From: Ensifer adhaerens
GTDB lineage: Bacteria > Pseudomonadota > Alphaproteobacteria > Rhizobiales > Rhizobiaceae
DNA length: 64,000 nucleotides
Reading direction: 5' to 3'
Assembly (NCBI RefSeq): GCF_028993555.1
Contig: NZ_CP118610.1
Location: 1,674,001-1,738,000, forward strand
Shown here: positions 1-9,009 of the stretch, piece by piece
Layout of the letters: every line of letters begins with the position of its first letter
Numbering within the stretch: position 1 is the first letter of the stretch
The notes under the pieces: generated by a model
Told to the model about the DNA's origin: nothing
Databases searched by the model: none
The model's input: only the letters and a program-made list of their open reading frames with translations
Position numbers and translations under genes: made by a program

Positions 1-95
1 TCAAATGAAACACCGGACATTTCTGCCCGGCGTTGGGGCGGCTTTAGTGGGTCCGGCCCCTATTGTCAACGAAATTGTGACAGCCAAGCATCCGT

Positions 96-623
96 TCAAG
101 CCGGGTCAATGGCTTCGGCCCGCTCCAGCGAGACCAGAAGTTTCCTGAGCAGCGCCGCCAATGTGGTGCGATCGTCCCTGCTCAGCCCTTCGAGATATCG
201 CGATTCGCTGGTCATATCAGCGCGAATCGCCGTCTCCGCAAGCGCTATACCCTTGTCGGTCAGCCCGACGACGCTGCTTCGGCCGTCGGATGCCGAGCGC
301 TCGCGCACGATCAGCCCTGCCTTTTGTAGCCGATCGAGCCGGTGCGTAAGCCCGCCTGACGAGATCATCAGCAACGTATAAAGGTCGGTCGGCGTCAGAC
401 GATAGGGCGGGCCCGAACGCCTGAGCGTCGAGATCACGTCGAACTCGCCGCGGTCGAGGCCGAAGGAAGCGAACGTCTCCTCGATCGACGGGCGCACAAG
501 GTTGGAAAGGCGGTAGGCGCGCCCAAGGACGGTCATTGGCTCGGTATTGAGGTCGGGCAGTTCGGCCGCCCACTGCGCCTGCAACCGATCGACGTGATCC
601 TTCGCCTCGTTCTCATCCTGCAT
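96..623 (-). CDS. MarR-family transcriptional regulator
   Basis: A 175-residue protein with the winged-helix layout of MarR regulators. An N-terminal helical dimerisation region is followed by a recognition segment near residues 80-100 (SSGGLTHRLDRLQKAGL), then a wing with RERSASDGRSSVVGLTDKG (about 106-124), the typical D-x-R-S/R wing pattern, and a C-terminal helix. Such proteins are usually dimeric repressors released by a small ligand or by oxidation. It is transcribed away from a cupin gene, and the space between them holds two TATCTT-type palindromes that are its likely operators. The ligand is not evident. There is no cysteine of the OhrR type, so thiol redox sensing is unlikely. Confidence 0.9.
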   Translation of the reverse strand: MQDENEAKDHVDRLQAQWAAELPDLNTEPMTVLGRAYRLSNLVRPSIEETFASFGLDRGEFDVISTLRRSGPPYRLTPTDLYTLLMISSGGLTHRLDRLQKAGLIVRERSASDGRSSVVGLTDKGIALAETAIRADMTSESRYLEGLSRDDRTTLAALLRKLLVSLERAEAIDPA

Positions 624-648
624 CGCTCACCTCTGTATTCCATCAATA

Positions 649-667
649 TATCTTGACGGGAAGATAG
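649..667. promoter_or_regulatory. Candidate MarR operator 1
   Basis: TATCTT-N7-AAGATA inverted repeat, 26 bp upstream of the marR start codon and between the divergent marR and cupin genes. It shares its half-sites with a second palindrome centred about 29.5 bp away, roughly three helical turns. Autoregulation is inferred from position. Confidence 0.6.
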
Positions 668-678
668 TTTCGAATAAT

Positions 679-696
679 ATCTTCTCGTGAAGATAA
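679..696. promoter_or_regulatory. Candidate MarR operator 2
   Basis: A perfect 18-bp inverted repeat, TATCTTC-tcgt-GAAGATA, lying 46 bp before the cupin start. It has the same half-site as the palindrome at 649-667. The pair would let one regulator dimer occupy each site on the same DNA face. Confidence 0.65.
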
Positions 697-741
697 TTCA
701 TCCGCAGCAGGAAGCCAACCCGACCGGAGATGGAGGCCAGC

Positions 742-1077
742 ATGTTTCATGTCATTCCGCGTGCAGAGCAGAAGCAGAGCCCCAACCGAACCATCCTGTT
801 TGAAGGTGGGCAATACGGCACGCCGATTTCGCTGTTTCTGATGGATGCCGAGCCCGGCCAGGGGCCTGCCCTCCACATCCATCCCTATCCGGAAACCTGG
901 ATCGTGCATTCCGGCGAAGCGGAGTTCACCGTCGGTGAGCAAAAGATCATGGGCAAGGCCGGCGACATCATCGTTGTCGATCCCGAGACACCGCACCGTT
1001 TCGTCAACACCGGCATCGGCCGGCTGCAGATGACCTGCATCCACGCGTCCGACCGGGTCGTTCAAAGCTGGCTTTAG
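742..1077 (+). CDS. Small cupin-domain protein
   Basis: A single-domain cupin of 111 residues. Motif 1 is visible as GPALHIHPYPETWIVHSGEAEF (conserved G, HxH, E, G) and motif 2 as GDIIVVDPETPHRF, which together form the usual metal site (two His, Glu, His). Function cannot be assigned beyond metal-dependent or small-molecule-binding cupin. The ATG at 742 is preferred over the in-frame ATG at 730 because GGAGG lies at 732-736, five bases ahead. It is divergent from the MarR regulator and probably under its control, so it may act on or sense the same compound. Confidence 0.85.
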   Translation: MFHVIPRAEQKQSPNRTILFEGGQYGTPISLFLMDAEPGQGPALHIHPYPETWIVHSGEAEFTVGEQKIMGKAGDIIVVDPETPHRFVNTGIGRLQMTCIHASDRVVQSWL

Positions 1078-1144
1078 GCCCGATGAATCAACAGGCGCAG
1101 CGGTAAAGCCACTGCCAGCCTGTTGGAATTCTGCTTGGGCGTGT

Positions 1145-2659
1145 TTACTCGGCGGCAGCGGCCGTGCCCGCCATATCCGGTCCGTTCGCATCCCCAGGCG
1201 CCGTTTCGCTGCCAAGGTCCGGAAAGGCGACGATGCGCTTGCCGGAAAAGTCCGCATGGACGACGATCAGACCATGCTCCTCGAAATAGCCGAGCAGACG
1301 ACGTGCACGGCGGGCGGAATGCGTACCATAGGCACGCGCGATCATAGCATCTGACGGACACGGCAACCCGCGGACAGCCGCCTGTGCCATCATCAGGAAC
1401 ACGGCCTGAAGATCCTCGGTCACACGATCGGCAAGCAGCAGGGCCTGCGCCCAGGTCTCGGTCGCCGCCGTCTCCGCATCGACACCGGACCGCGCGACCG
1501 CCATCTTGCGGCGGAAGGCACTGAGGGAAAGGGCCGCACCGGACGGTAGGCGGCGGATGCGGCAGCGCACCAGGAAGTCCTGGAACAGTTCCGCATCGGG
1601 ACGGAATGCCGCCTCCGGATTGGTGAGGATTTCCGTAAAGACGCTGTCGAGCAGACTCTCCTTCTCGTCAGCGGTCATCTCCGGCTGAGCCGGCCTCGCC
1701 TCCATCGGCGCTGCTGCTTCCGCCCGCGGGCGTGACAGTTCGGCGAGGATGTCCGTTGTCGGGCGCGGCGGCGCGACGGCGCGGCGCATGATCGGCCGCG
1801 TCAACTCGTCTGGATCCGGCGTGAAGATGAGGTCCTCGACGTCCTGCGGCGCTTCCGGCAGCGGCATGAGCTTCGGGCTCGTCGAACGGGCCGACGTCTC
1901 GACCGTGCCGATCGTCACCTTGAGTGGGCGGCGCGACAGCGCCGGGCCGAGTGCGACAAAGGAGCCGCGCTTCAGGTCGCGGAACATTTCCGCCGTGCGC
2001 CGGTCCATACCGAGCAGATCGGCCGCGCGCAGCATGTCGATGTCGAGGAAGGTACGCCCCATCAGGAAGTTGGAGGCTTCGGCCGCCACGTTCTTGGCGA
2101 GCTTCGCCAGACGCTGCGTGGCGATCACGCCAGCAAGCCCACGCTTGCGGCCGCGGCACATGAGGTTGGTCATGGCGCCAAGCGAAATCTTGCGCACCTC
2201 TTCGGTGACGTCACCTGCAACCGACGGCGCAAACATCTGCGCCTCGTCGACGACCACCAGAACCGGGTACCAGTATTCGCGGTCGGCATCGAACATGGCG
2301 TTGAGGAACACGCCGGCATTGCGCATCTGCTGCTCGATATCGAGCCCTTCGAGCGAGAGCACGCAGGAGACGCGATGCTGGCGAATGCGGTTGGCGATGC
2401 CAATCAGCTCCGCATCAGTGCGTTCACCCTCGACGACGACATGGCCGAACTTGTCGGCAAGCGTGACGAAATCGCCCTCGGGGTCGATGATGCATTGCTG
2501 CACCCAGGGGGCAGATTGCTCAAGCAGCCGGCGCAGCAGGTGCGACTTGCCCGAACCGGAATTGCCCTGCACCAGGAGACGGGTAGCCAGAAGCTCCTCG
2601 ATATCGAGCGAGGCCGATGTCCCTTCGGACGTCGCTCCCATGTCGATGCCGACCTTCAT
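1145..2659 (-). CDS. HerA/FtsK-like ATPase (DUF87 type)
   Basis: A 504-residue P-loop ATPase of the HerA/VirB4/FtsK group. Walker A is GNSGSGKS (residues 32-39), Walker B is VLVVVDEA (133-140), and ATQRLAKL (from about 180) looks like the sensor segment. The C-terminal third is low-complexity, then helical, with a winged-helix-like stretch near the end. Archaeal and bacterial HerA proteins work in DNA end processing with NurA, but no nuclease partner is adjacent here, so the role is unknown. The start at 2659 is chosen over a longer frame to 2773 because GAGGTGG sits just upstream. Confidence 0.8.
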   Translation of the reverse strand: MKVGIDMGATSEGTSASLDIEELLATRLLVQGNSGSGKSHLLRRLLEQSAPWVQQCIIDPEGDFVTLADKFGHVVVEGERTDAELIGIANRIRQHRVSCVLSLEGLDIEQQMRNAGVFLNAMFDADREYWYPVLVVVDEAQMFAPSVAGDVTEEVRKISLGAMTNLMCRGRKRGLAGVIATQRLAKLAKNVAAEASNFLMGRTFLDIDMLRAADLLGMDRRTAEMFRDLKRGSFVALGPALSRRPLKVTIGTVETSARSTSPKLMPLPEAPQDVEDLIFTPDPDELTRPIMRRAVAPPRPTTDILAELSRPRAEAAAPMEARPAQPEMTADEKESLLDSVFTEILTNPEAAFRPDAELFQDFLVRCRIRRLPSGAALSLSAFRRKMAVARSGVDAETAATETWAQALLLADRVTEDLQAVFLMMAQAAVRGLPCPSDAMIARAYGTHSARRARRLLGYFEEHGLIVVHADFSGKRIVAFPDLGSETAPGDANGPDMAGTAAAAE

Positions 2660-2776
2660 TTCCACCTCGTCGAGTTCGTCTTGCGCACGGCCGGACACAA
2701 AGCCGCTGCGCATTTTTGCCGGAATGCTCTGGATTGATTCGCGTTCATGCGGAGACCGCCTATCGGGCGACACCTA

Positions 2777-2800
2777 GCACGGTTTTCTGGAAAATCGTGC
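2777..2800. repeat. Short palindromic intergenic repeat
   Basis: Inverted repeat GCACGGTTTTC-tg-GAAAATCGTGC (one G-T wobble) just upstream of the HerA-like gene. It resembles the small palindromes scattered through rhizobial intergenic DNA. It has no U-tract, so it is not a standard terminator. Confidence 0.55.
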
Positions 2801-2972
2801 CTCCGACGCAGAAAACCCACAGGGAATACGCGCCGGAAGGTCGCCCGGAAAGAACTGTATGCACAATCCACTCTCCGCAAGATAAAGTTGAGATTGGCCG
2901 AAGATCGTACTTTTGCGAGCAAGGACGAATGCCCATATCGGGTATGGTCGAAGCGCTTTGCCAGGGGTAGTG

Positions 2973-3158
2973 ATGGAACACTATGAGACGGAGCAGCAGA
3001 TGGAGATGAACAATCTCGATCAGCGCATGCGCGACGCTTACGAGGACGGGCAACGCATCACGTCAAGGGATGAAGCCGCACGCACCAGCCGCATGCACTT
3101 CCGGGCCGCCTGCGTCCTCGCAGTGCTGATCGGCATCTTACTGGCGATCTTCTTCTAG
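2973..3158 (+). CDS. Small single-pass membrane protein
   Basis: A 61-residue protein with a charged, acidic-then-basic N-terminus (about residues 1-43) and one C-terminal hydrophobic segment (about 44-61, AACVLAVLIGILLAIFF), so it looks tail-anchored. The ATG at 2973 follows AGGGG. No family is recognised. Its TAG stop at 3156-3158 lies inside the palindromic repeat at 3155-3198, whose other arm carries the stop of the convergent murI. Confidence 0.65.
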   Translation: MEHYETEQQMEMNNLDQRMRDAYEDGQRITSRDEAARTSRMHFRAACVLAVLIGILLAIFF

Positions 3159-3198
3159 AGCATCCTTTGTGCGTTCACTTGTACGCACGGCGCTCTAG
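3155..3198. repeat. CTAGAGC...GCTCTAG palindromic element
   Basis: Outer arms CTAGAGC (3155-3161) and GCTCTAG (3192-3198) enclose inner arms GTGCGT (3169-3174) and ACGCAC (3183-3188). The element fills the whole gap between two convergent genes and supplies a TAG stop to each. A second copy of the same design is at 24553-24597. Confidence 0.75.
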
Positions 3199-4073
3199 CC
3201 GATCGTCTCAGTCCGTCCGATCCGGTGCGCCACGGCCGCGTCGGGCGTTACCGTCAGGCCGAAGCCCTGCATCAGTCGCCGGGTCGCAAAATCCGGATTG
3301 CCGGAGGTGAAAATTGCCGGGTCCTGGCCGTTGAGCGGCTCGAATCCATTTGGCAGCGGCACGAGCGAACGCGCCCGCCGGGCAATGGCTTCGGCCGGAT
3401 CCAGCCAGTCGACCGGCCAGGGCGCGAGCCGGCGGAAGACGTTGGCCATGAAGGGATAGTGGGTGCAGGCAAGCACGACGATATCTGTTTTTTTGCCGTC
3501 CATCTCGACGAAACACGGCGCGATCTCCGCAAGCACCGTCTCATCGTCCAGCTTCTCGCCGCGAATATAGGCCTCCGCCATCTTTGCGAGGTTCTCCGAA
3601 CCGACGAGCCGCACATGGCACTGGCTGGCGAAGGACTGGATGAGATCGCGCGTATAGGCGCGCTTGACCGTGCCGGGCGTTGCAAGGACCGAGACGAGCC
3701 CGGAGCGCGTGCGCTCGGCCGCCGGCTTGATGGCCGGGACCGTACCAACGAAGGTCATCTCGGGATAAGCTGCACGCAGATCGGCGCCGACAAGCGTGAA
3801 GGCTGTGTTGCAGGCGATCACGCAAATTTCCGGATCATGTTCGGCAAGCAGCCGGCCGAAGAGCTCGATCACCCGCTCTTTCAGTGCCGCCTCCTCCCAG
3901 CCGCCATAGGGAAAGCCGGCGTCGTCGGCCACATAGATGAAATGCCGCTCGGGCATCAGCACCCTCGCCTCGCGCAGCACGGTCAGGCCGCCGATGCCGC
4001 TGTCGAAAACGAGGATGGGTTTCAGTTCATTCGCTGCTGTCACCTTTGTCTCGCGCTTTCCTGCTGTGTTCAC
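3195..4073 (-). CDS. murI: Glutamate racemase
   Basis: Interconverts L- and D-glutamate for peptidoglycan synthesis in the cytoplasm. The family motifs are clear: DSGIGG (Asp24), the first catalytic cysteine in ACNTAF (Cys88) and the second in ACTHYPF (Cys203). The 292-residue length is slightly long. The start is uncertain: GTG at 4073 overlaps the upstream methyltransferase by 47 bp without a clear ribosome site, and GTG at 4043 is an alternative with ten residues before the first conserved strand. The overlap suggests translational coupling with the RNA methylase gene. Confidence 0.93.
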   Translation of the reverse strand: MNTAGKRETKVTAANELKPILVFDSGIGGLTVLREARVLMPERHFIYVADDAGFPYGGWEEAALKERVIELFGRLLAEHDPEICVIACNTAFTLVGADLRAAYPEMTFVGTVPAIKPAAERTRSGLVSVLATPGTVKRAYTRDLIQSFASQCHVRLVGSENLAKMAEAYIRGEKLDDETVLAEIAPCFVEMDGKKTDIVVLACTHYPFMANVFRRLAPWPVDWLDPAEAIARRARSLVPLPNGFEPLNGQDPAIFTSGNPDFATRRLMQGFGLTVTPDAAVAHRIGRTETIG

Positions 4074-4860
4074 CCGGAGCGCCGGAGCCGCGCGGGTTTT
4101 CCCGCGTGAACCGGTCGAGCGAAGAAATGACGCCGCGCAGCACCTGGATTTCGGATTCGGTAAAGGACGGTCTGGTCAGAACCGCGCGCAGGTTCTCGAC
4201 CAATTTCGGCTTTTTGTCGGCAGAGCGGAAATAGTTGCGCGCATCGAGCGCTTCCTCGACATGCTCGAACAGTCCCTGCAGATGTTCCTTGGTCGCCGGC
4301 CGCTGCTCGATCGCCTGGAACGAAGTCTGGTCCTCCGATTCCATGCCTGTCTTCAGCCATTCATAGGACATCAAGAGAACGGCCTGGGCGAGATTGAGCG
4401 AGGCAAACGCCGGGTTGACCGGGAAAGTCACGATCTCGTCGGCAAGCGCCACCTCCTCGTTGGTGAGGCCGGTACGCTCGCGACCGAACAGGATGCCTGT
4501 CTTCTCACCGGTCTGGAAGCGCTGGCGAAGCGTGCGAGCGGCGACAATCGGAGAACGCACCGGCTTGTAGCCGTCGCGGTCGCGTGCCGTGGTCGCGTAG
4601 ACGAAATTGAGGTCGGCAATCGCCTCTTCGACCGAACTGTAGAGCTTGGCGGCATCGATGACATGGTCGGCGCGGCTTGCGGCAGATCGCGCCTTTTCGC
4701 TTGGCCAGCCGTCGCGCGGATTGACGAGCCGGAGCTCTGCCAGGCCGAAATTCGCCATCGCCCTGGCGACCATGCCGATGTTTTCGCCGAGCTGCGGATA
4801 GGCGAGGATGATCGCCGGCCCTTCCGCCAGAAGTTCGCGCTCGCTGTTCGTACCTGCCAT
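4027..4860 (-). CDS. trmJ: TrmJ-like SpoU RNA 2'-O-methyltransferase
   Basis: A 277-residue SPOUT-class methyltransferase. The three SpoU motifs are present: [14 protein letters not shown] (about 26-39), [14 protein letters not shown] and [14 protein letters not shown]. The last two form the knotted SAM site. The C-terminal extension after the SPOUT core is typical of TrmJ/LasT enzymes, which methylate tRNA position 32; the exact substrate here is inferred. The ATG at 4860 is used rather than an upstream frame because homologous sequence begins about here. It overlaps murI downstream. Confidence 0.85.
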   Translation of the reverse strand: MAGTNSERELLAEGPAIILAYPQLGENIGMVARAMANFGLAELRLVNPRDGWPSEKARSAASRADHVIDAAKLYSSVEEAIADLNFVYATTARDRDGYKPVRSPIVAARTLRQRFQTGEKTGILFGRERTGLTNEEVALADEIVTFPVNPAFASLNLAQAVLLMSYEWLKTGMESEDQTSFQAIEQRPATKEHLQGLFEHVEEALDARNYFRSADKKPKLVENLRAVLTRPSFTESEIQVLRGVISSLDRFTRENPRGSGAPGEHSRKARDKGDSSE

Positions 4861-4925
4861 TTTCCCGTGCCTTCGCCTGTCGTTCGGCGCTTCCCTTGCA
4901 CAAATGGCGCGAAAATTAAAGTCCA

Positions 4926-6902
4926 CTACAAATGAAGCCGGTTGAGAGAGACCCCGATCATCTCGAGACCAAGCTCCGCATCGTCCTTCGAGATCGGCAA
5001 GTGCCGATCGACCGGCGCACCGATGCGGCCGACCTCGTAGAAATAGGCAGACGCCTTGTCGCGCACCGATTGGACGAGTTCGAGATTGGTGTCGATGTCG
5101 TCCTTGAAATCGGCCCTCTGCAGCTCCGCATCAGTGCCGACACGCCGCGCAAAGACCCGTGCCCAGTAGGTGCAGGCCATGAAGATTGCCAGCGCCTGGC
5201 GCACATGGCCGGGGCGCGTCACCAGCTGCCATGGAAGCCCGAGCGGCTTTGCCGCCGCTGCGAGCTCGCGATAGGCTCGGTCGAGTGCCTGGGAGCGGGC
5301 AACGAGAACCATGCCGGAGGTTCCGCCCCTTGCCGCCTGCAACAGACCGATCAGTTCGTCGCACCAGGTTGCGACAGCTGTGTCGAGCGTGGTGCGGGTG
5401 CGGGTCGGAAAGGCGATGAAGGCGACGGCCGCACCGGCGATCGAGCCGATCATGGTTTCTTCGAGACGCAGCTGTAGCAGATGCGGGGTCAGCACGCCCA
5501 TGAGGCTGTAGACCAGCGACAGCACGACGGAGATGAAGAAGGTCATCGTCGCATAGGAGACCGCGAGGAAATAGAAGGCGAGAAAGATGCAGAGCGCGCT
5601 GAGCGGCAGCACCAGATAGATGTTGCCGCCAACCAGCGTGCCGACGACGATGCCCACCACGATGCCGAAGAGCGTGCCCGCGGAACGCTGCAGTGCCTTG
5701 ACCGCCGTATCGCCGCGCGAGCGCGTGTTGGTGAAGACCAGGAAGGCGGCGAGCACCGCCCAGAACCAGCGCTCGCGCGACAGCATCAGCCCGAACACCA
5801 TGGCGATGCCGGTGGCAAGCGTGATCTGGATCGCCGCCTTCAGCGCCGGGTCGGCAAGCGATGGCTTCCAGCGGTTCGCTCCGCCAGTCATGTGTACTGC
5901 AGGCTCTTCAAGGTCGGCCGGCGTCAGCTTTGCAAGGCTGCGCGCAAGTCTCTGCCTGACATTGCGAAGCCAGAGTAGCGCCTTCACCGTTTCCGCACGG
6001 CGCGGTGCGGCATCGGAAAGCCGCGCGATCTCCTCGTCGATCCGCTCTCCGTCGCGCGCCAGCATCGCCTCGACCAGCGCCGGCGGCGGCATGGACTGGA
6101 AGCTCACCACGATCACGCTCTCGGCCGCGAGATGCAGGTCGAAAAGATTGACGACGACATCGGCCGAGGCAAGGCCCGGCTCCGGTTCCGGCCGCCGGTT
6201 CTCGGTCGGGATGAAGCTTTCGGCCATCAGCACCGCTTCCTTCAATCGCTCTTCCGCCGTGTGCAGCCGGCGGCGGTCGACCTCGGAGAGAACGGGCTTG
6301 CGGGCAATCTCCGCCAGTTGCAGCAGCATCTGGTCGACGCGGCGCTGCACGCTGGCCGTTGCCCGCAGCAGGTCCCGGTAGCGATCATCCGGCAGCAGGC
6401 GTGTGCGAACGAGATGCGCGACCGTGGCGGACACCGCCGCGCCGAAGAACAGGGCCGGCAACTGGTCGAGCGTCGGTTGCAGATAGGCACCGGTGAAATA
6501 GGACATGAAGGCGAACATGCCGACGGCAAAGCCGCGGGGCCCGAAGGAGCGGCCGTAGACAGCAAGGAAGATGATCAGCAGGAAAACGACATCGGATACG
6601 TAGCGATGATTCTCGAGAACCGATGCAAACCCGACCATCGAAACGCCGACGAGGACGGCGATGATACGGGTCAGGCGCTGGCCTGCCACGGTGCGATCGC
6701 GCACCGCCAGACCGCCTTCGACCGACAGCGATGCAGCCAGGCCGAAAGCGGCCGGAGGCAGCGGCGCGACAAGGTAATGGAACGCCATCAGCAACAGGAT
6801 GGAAACGACGACCGTCGCGGTGATGCGCGAGGCCTGTCGCAGGCGGGAGAAGGCCGGGTCGTTGGCAAGAAGCCAATCGCGCATACGGGAACGAAGTGCC
6901 AT
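4926..6902 (-). CDS. FUSC-family inner-membrane protein (aromatic acid exporter-like)
   Basis: A 658-residue protein with the FUSC/YccS/AaeB layout. An N-terminal block of about six membrane segments (roughly 25-165) is followed by a long cytoplasmic helical region, a second block of about six segments (roughly 355-495) and a C-terminal soluble part. Members include the AaeB efflux component and proteins of unknown role. No membrane-fusion partner gene is adjacent, so transport is unproven. The start at 6902 is supported by AAAGG six bases upstream. The gene is divergent from icd. Confidence 0.82.
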   Translation of the reverse strand: MALRSRMRDWLLANDPAFSRLRQASRITATVVVSILLLMAFHYLVAPLPPAAFGLAASLSVEGGLAVRDRTVAGQRLTRIIAVLVGVSMVGFASVLENHRYVSDVVFLLIIFLAVYGRSFGPRGFAVGMFAFMSYFTGAYLQPTLDQLPALFFGAAVSATVAHLVRTRLLPDDRYRDLLRATASVQRRVDQMLLQLAEIARKPVLSEVDRRRLHTAEERLKEAVLMAESFIPTENRRPEPEPGLASADVVVNLFDLHLAAESVIVVSFQSMPPPALVEAMLARDGERIDEEIARLSDAAPRRAETVKALLWLRNVRQRLARSLAKLTPADLEEPAVHMTGGANRWKPSLADPALKAAIQITLATGIAMVFGLMLSRERWFWAVLAAFLVFTNTRSRGDTAVKALQRSAGTLFGIVVGIVVGTLVGGNIYLVLPLSALCIFLAFYFLAVSYATMTFFISVVLSLVYSLMGVLTPHLLQLRLEETMIGSIAGAAVAFIAFPTRTRTTLDTAVATWCDELIGLLQAARGGTSGMVLVARSQALDRAYRELAAAAKPLGLPWQLVTRPGHVRQALAIFMACTYWARVFARRVGTDAELQRADFKDDIDTNLELVQSVRDKASAYFYEVGRIGAPVDRHLPISKDDAELGLEMIGVSLNRLHL

Positions 6903-7081
6903 CGGATGCCTTTGTCTGTCTGCGTTCGCCGCTGGAGGCGTGCCGCTCTCGCCGGTTCTTCCTGCATAGCGGCAGACGCGATCTTTGCAAGGTCGTCGCG
7001 CTGAAAGCCCAGACGGAAAGACATACCGAAGCCCCGTATTCGGCCGGTCGCAACCTCCGTCCAAAGTTTCAGCCAAGCATG

Positions 7082-7110
7082 CTTTGCCTTGCCGGTTCTG
7101 AGTGCTATAG
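7082..7110 (+). promoter_or_regulatory. Candidate housekeeping promoter of icd
   Basis: CTTTGC (7082-7087) and CTATAG (7105-7110) are separated by 17 bp, close to the rhizobial RpoD pattern CTTGAC-N17-CTATAT. They lie about 70 bp before the icd start. Assigned by eye. Confidence 0.45.
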
Positions 7111-7178
7111 GGCACAGGATTTTTCAGAGAGGAAGGGACATCGCTCCCGCTGTCCCGCATAAGCTACGAGGCATATTC

Positions 7179-8393
7179 ATGGCAAAGATCAAGGTCGCCA
7201 ATCCGGTCGTCGAACTCGACGGCGATGAGATGACCCGCATCATCTGGCAGTTCATCAAGGACAAGCTGATCCATCCCTACCTCGACATCGATCTGGAATA
7301 TTACGACCTCAGCGTCGAAAACCGCGATGCCACCGAAGACCAGGTGACGGTCGACGCCGCCAACGCGATCAAGAAGCACGGCGTCGGCGTCAAGTGCGCC
7401 ACGATCACGCCGGACGAAGCGCGCGTCGAGGAGTTCAAGCTGAAGAAGATGTGGAAGTCGCCGAACGGCACGATCCGCAACATCCTCGGCGGCGTCATCT
7501 TCCGCGAGCCGATCATCTGCAAGAACGTTCCGCGCCTGGTTCCGGGCTGGACCAAGCCGATCATCGTCGGCCGTCACGCCTTCGGCGACCAGTACCGCGC
7601 CACCGACTTCAAGTTCCCGGGCAAGGGCAAGCTGACGATGAAGTTCGTCGGCGAAGACGGCAAGGAAATCGAATACGACGTGTTCGACGCACCGTCGGCT
7701 GGCGTTGCCATGGGCATGTACAACCTCGACGATTCGATCACCGAATTCGCGCGCGCTTCGTTCAACTACGGCATCCAGCGCAAGGTTCCGGTCTACCTGT
7801 CGACCAAGAACACCATCCTCAAGGTCTATGACGGTCGCTTCAAGGACATCTTCCAGCAGGTCTTCGACGCCGAATTCGCCGAGAAGTTCAAGGAACTGAA
7901 GATCTGGTACGAACACCGCCTGATCGACGACATGGTCGCATCCGCTCTGAAGTGGTCCGGCGGCTACGTCTGGGCGTGCAAGAACTACGACGGCGACGTG
8001 CAGTCGGACATCGTGGCGCAGGGCTTCGGCTCGCTCGGCCTGATGACCTCGGTTCTGATGACGCCGGATGGCAAGACGGTTGAAGCCGAAGCCGCGCACG
8101 GCACGGTGACCCGTCACTACCGCCAGCACCAGAAGGGCGAGGAAACCTCGACCAACTCGATCGCCTCGATCTTTGCCTGGACCCGTGGCCTTGCCCACCG
8201 CGCCAAGCTCGACGGCAATGCCGAACTCGCGAAGTTCTCCGAAACGCTCGAGAAGGTTTGCGTCGACACCGTCGAAGCCGGCTTCATGACCAAGGACCTG
8301 GCGCTGCTCATCGGCCCCGATCAGCCGTGGCTCTCGACCACCGGCTTCCTCGACAAGATCGACGAGAACCTGCAGAAGGCCATGGCTGCCTGA
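7179..8393 (+). CDS. icd: NADP-dependent isocitrate dehydrogenase
   Basis: A 404-residue TCA-cycle enzyme of the dimeric eukaryote-like NADP class (subfamily II). It oxidises isocitrate to 2-oxoglutarate with NADPH formation. The N-terminus [13 protein letters not shown], the substrate segment [13 protein letters not shown], and the conserved [10 protein letters not shown] near the cofactor site all fit that class. The start at 7179 follows GAGG. The Coq7-like gene follows 22 bp later and may be cotranscribed. Codon use is strongly biased, as expected for an abundant enzyme. Confidence 0.97.
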   Translation: MAKIKVANPVVELDGDEMTRIIWQFIKDKLIHPYLDIDLEYYDLSVENRDATEDQVTVDAANAIKKHGVGVKCATITPDEARVEEFKLKKMWKSPNGTIRNILGGVIFREPIICKNVPRLVPGWTKPIIVGRHAFGDQYRATDFKFPGKGKLTMKFVGEDGKEIEYDVFDAPSAGVAMGMYNLDDSITEFARASFNYGIQRKVPVYLSTKNTILKVYDGRFKDIFQQVFDAEFAEKFKELKIWYEHRLIDDMVASALKWSGGYVWACKNYDGDVQSDIVAQGFGSLGLMTSVLMTPDGKTVEAEAAHGTVTRHYRQHQKGEETSTNSIASIFAWTRGLAHRAKLDGNAELAKFSETLEKVCVDTVEAGFMTKDLALLIGPDQPWLSTTGFLDKIDENLQKAMAA

Positions 8394-8415
8394 TAAGGCT
8401 CGAAAGAGCTTGAAA

Positions 8416-9009
8416 ATGATCGCGCCGATTTCCCCGCGCAACGCCCTGACGATCGCTCGCATCGTCAGAGTCAACCACGCCGGGGAATTTGGCGCGATCC
8501 GCATCTATACGGCGCAGATCGCGGTGGCGCGCAGGCTTTATCCTGATTGCGTTGCGATGCTCTCGGAAATGCTCAGCCACGAGATTGAGCACTGCGCGCT
8601 GTTTCACGGCGCGATGCCGGTGCGGAACTCCCGCCCTTGCCGCATCATGCAATTCTGGAGTTGGGGCGGTTGGCTGCTCGGATTCCTGACCGCACTCCTC
8701 GGCCGCCGCGGTACATGGGCCTGCACGGCAGCCGTGGAAGCCGCCGTGCATCATCATCTTGACGATCAGTTGCATTTCCTCGCCGGCAAGGATGCCGAGC
8801 TTCACGCCCTCATCCTGTCGATCCGCGAACAGGAACTGGCCCATCTCCATCACGCGGAAGCGCAACTGGACGACCGAGACGCGCTGGCGGAAGCACTGCG
8901 CGCCGTCATTTCCTTCTCAACCAATGTGTTGATCTGGCTCTCGACCTGGGGCGATTCCACCCGGATGGCTACGGCCTTGCGGCAGGCGAAAGCCGCCTCT
9001 AGCTCTTGA
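8416..9009 (+). CDS. Coq7-family 3-demethoxyubiquinol hydroxylase
   Basis: A 197-residue di-iron monooxygenase-like protein. It would add the last ring hydroxyl in ubiquinone synthesis at the membrane. The expected iron-binding Glu/His pattern is visible: NHAGEFGA near the start, HEIEH in the first half, then EAAVHHH and QELAHLHHAE. Hydrophobic stretches between these fit a membrane-associated carboxylate-bridged fold. It follows icd closely. The TTG at 8410 is an alternative start. Its 3' end overlaps the convergent AraC gene by 11 bp. Confidence 0.85.
   Translation: MIAPISPRNALTIARIVRVNHAGEFGAIRIYTAQIAVARRLYPDCVAMLSEMLSHEIEHCALFHGAMPVRNSRPCRIMQFWSWGGWLLGFLTALLGRRGTWACTAAVEAAVHHHLDDQLHFLAGKDAELHALILSIREQELAHLHHAEAQLDDRDALAEALRAVISFSTNVLIWLSTWGDSTRMATALRQAKAASSS

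Noticed and set aside
1749..2777. A 342-codon plus-strand frame inside the HerA-like gene
   Set aside because: Ser/Arg-rich shadow translation with no motif. The minus-strand ATPase has clear Walker motifs.
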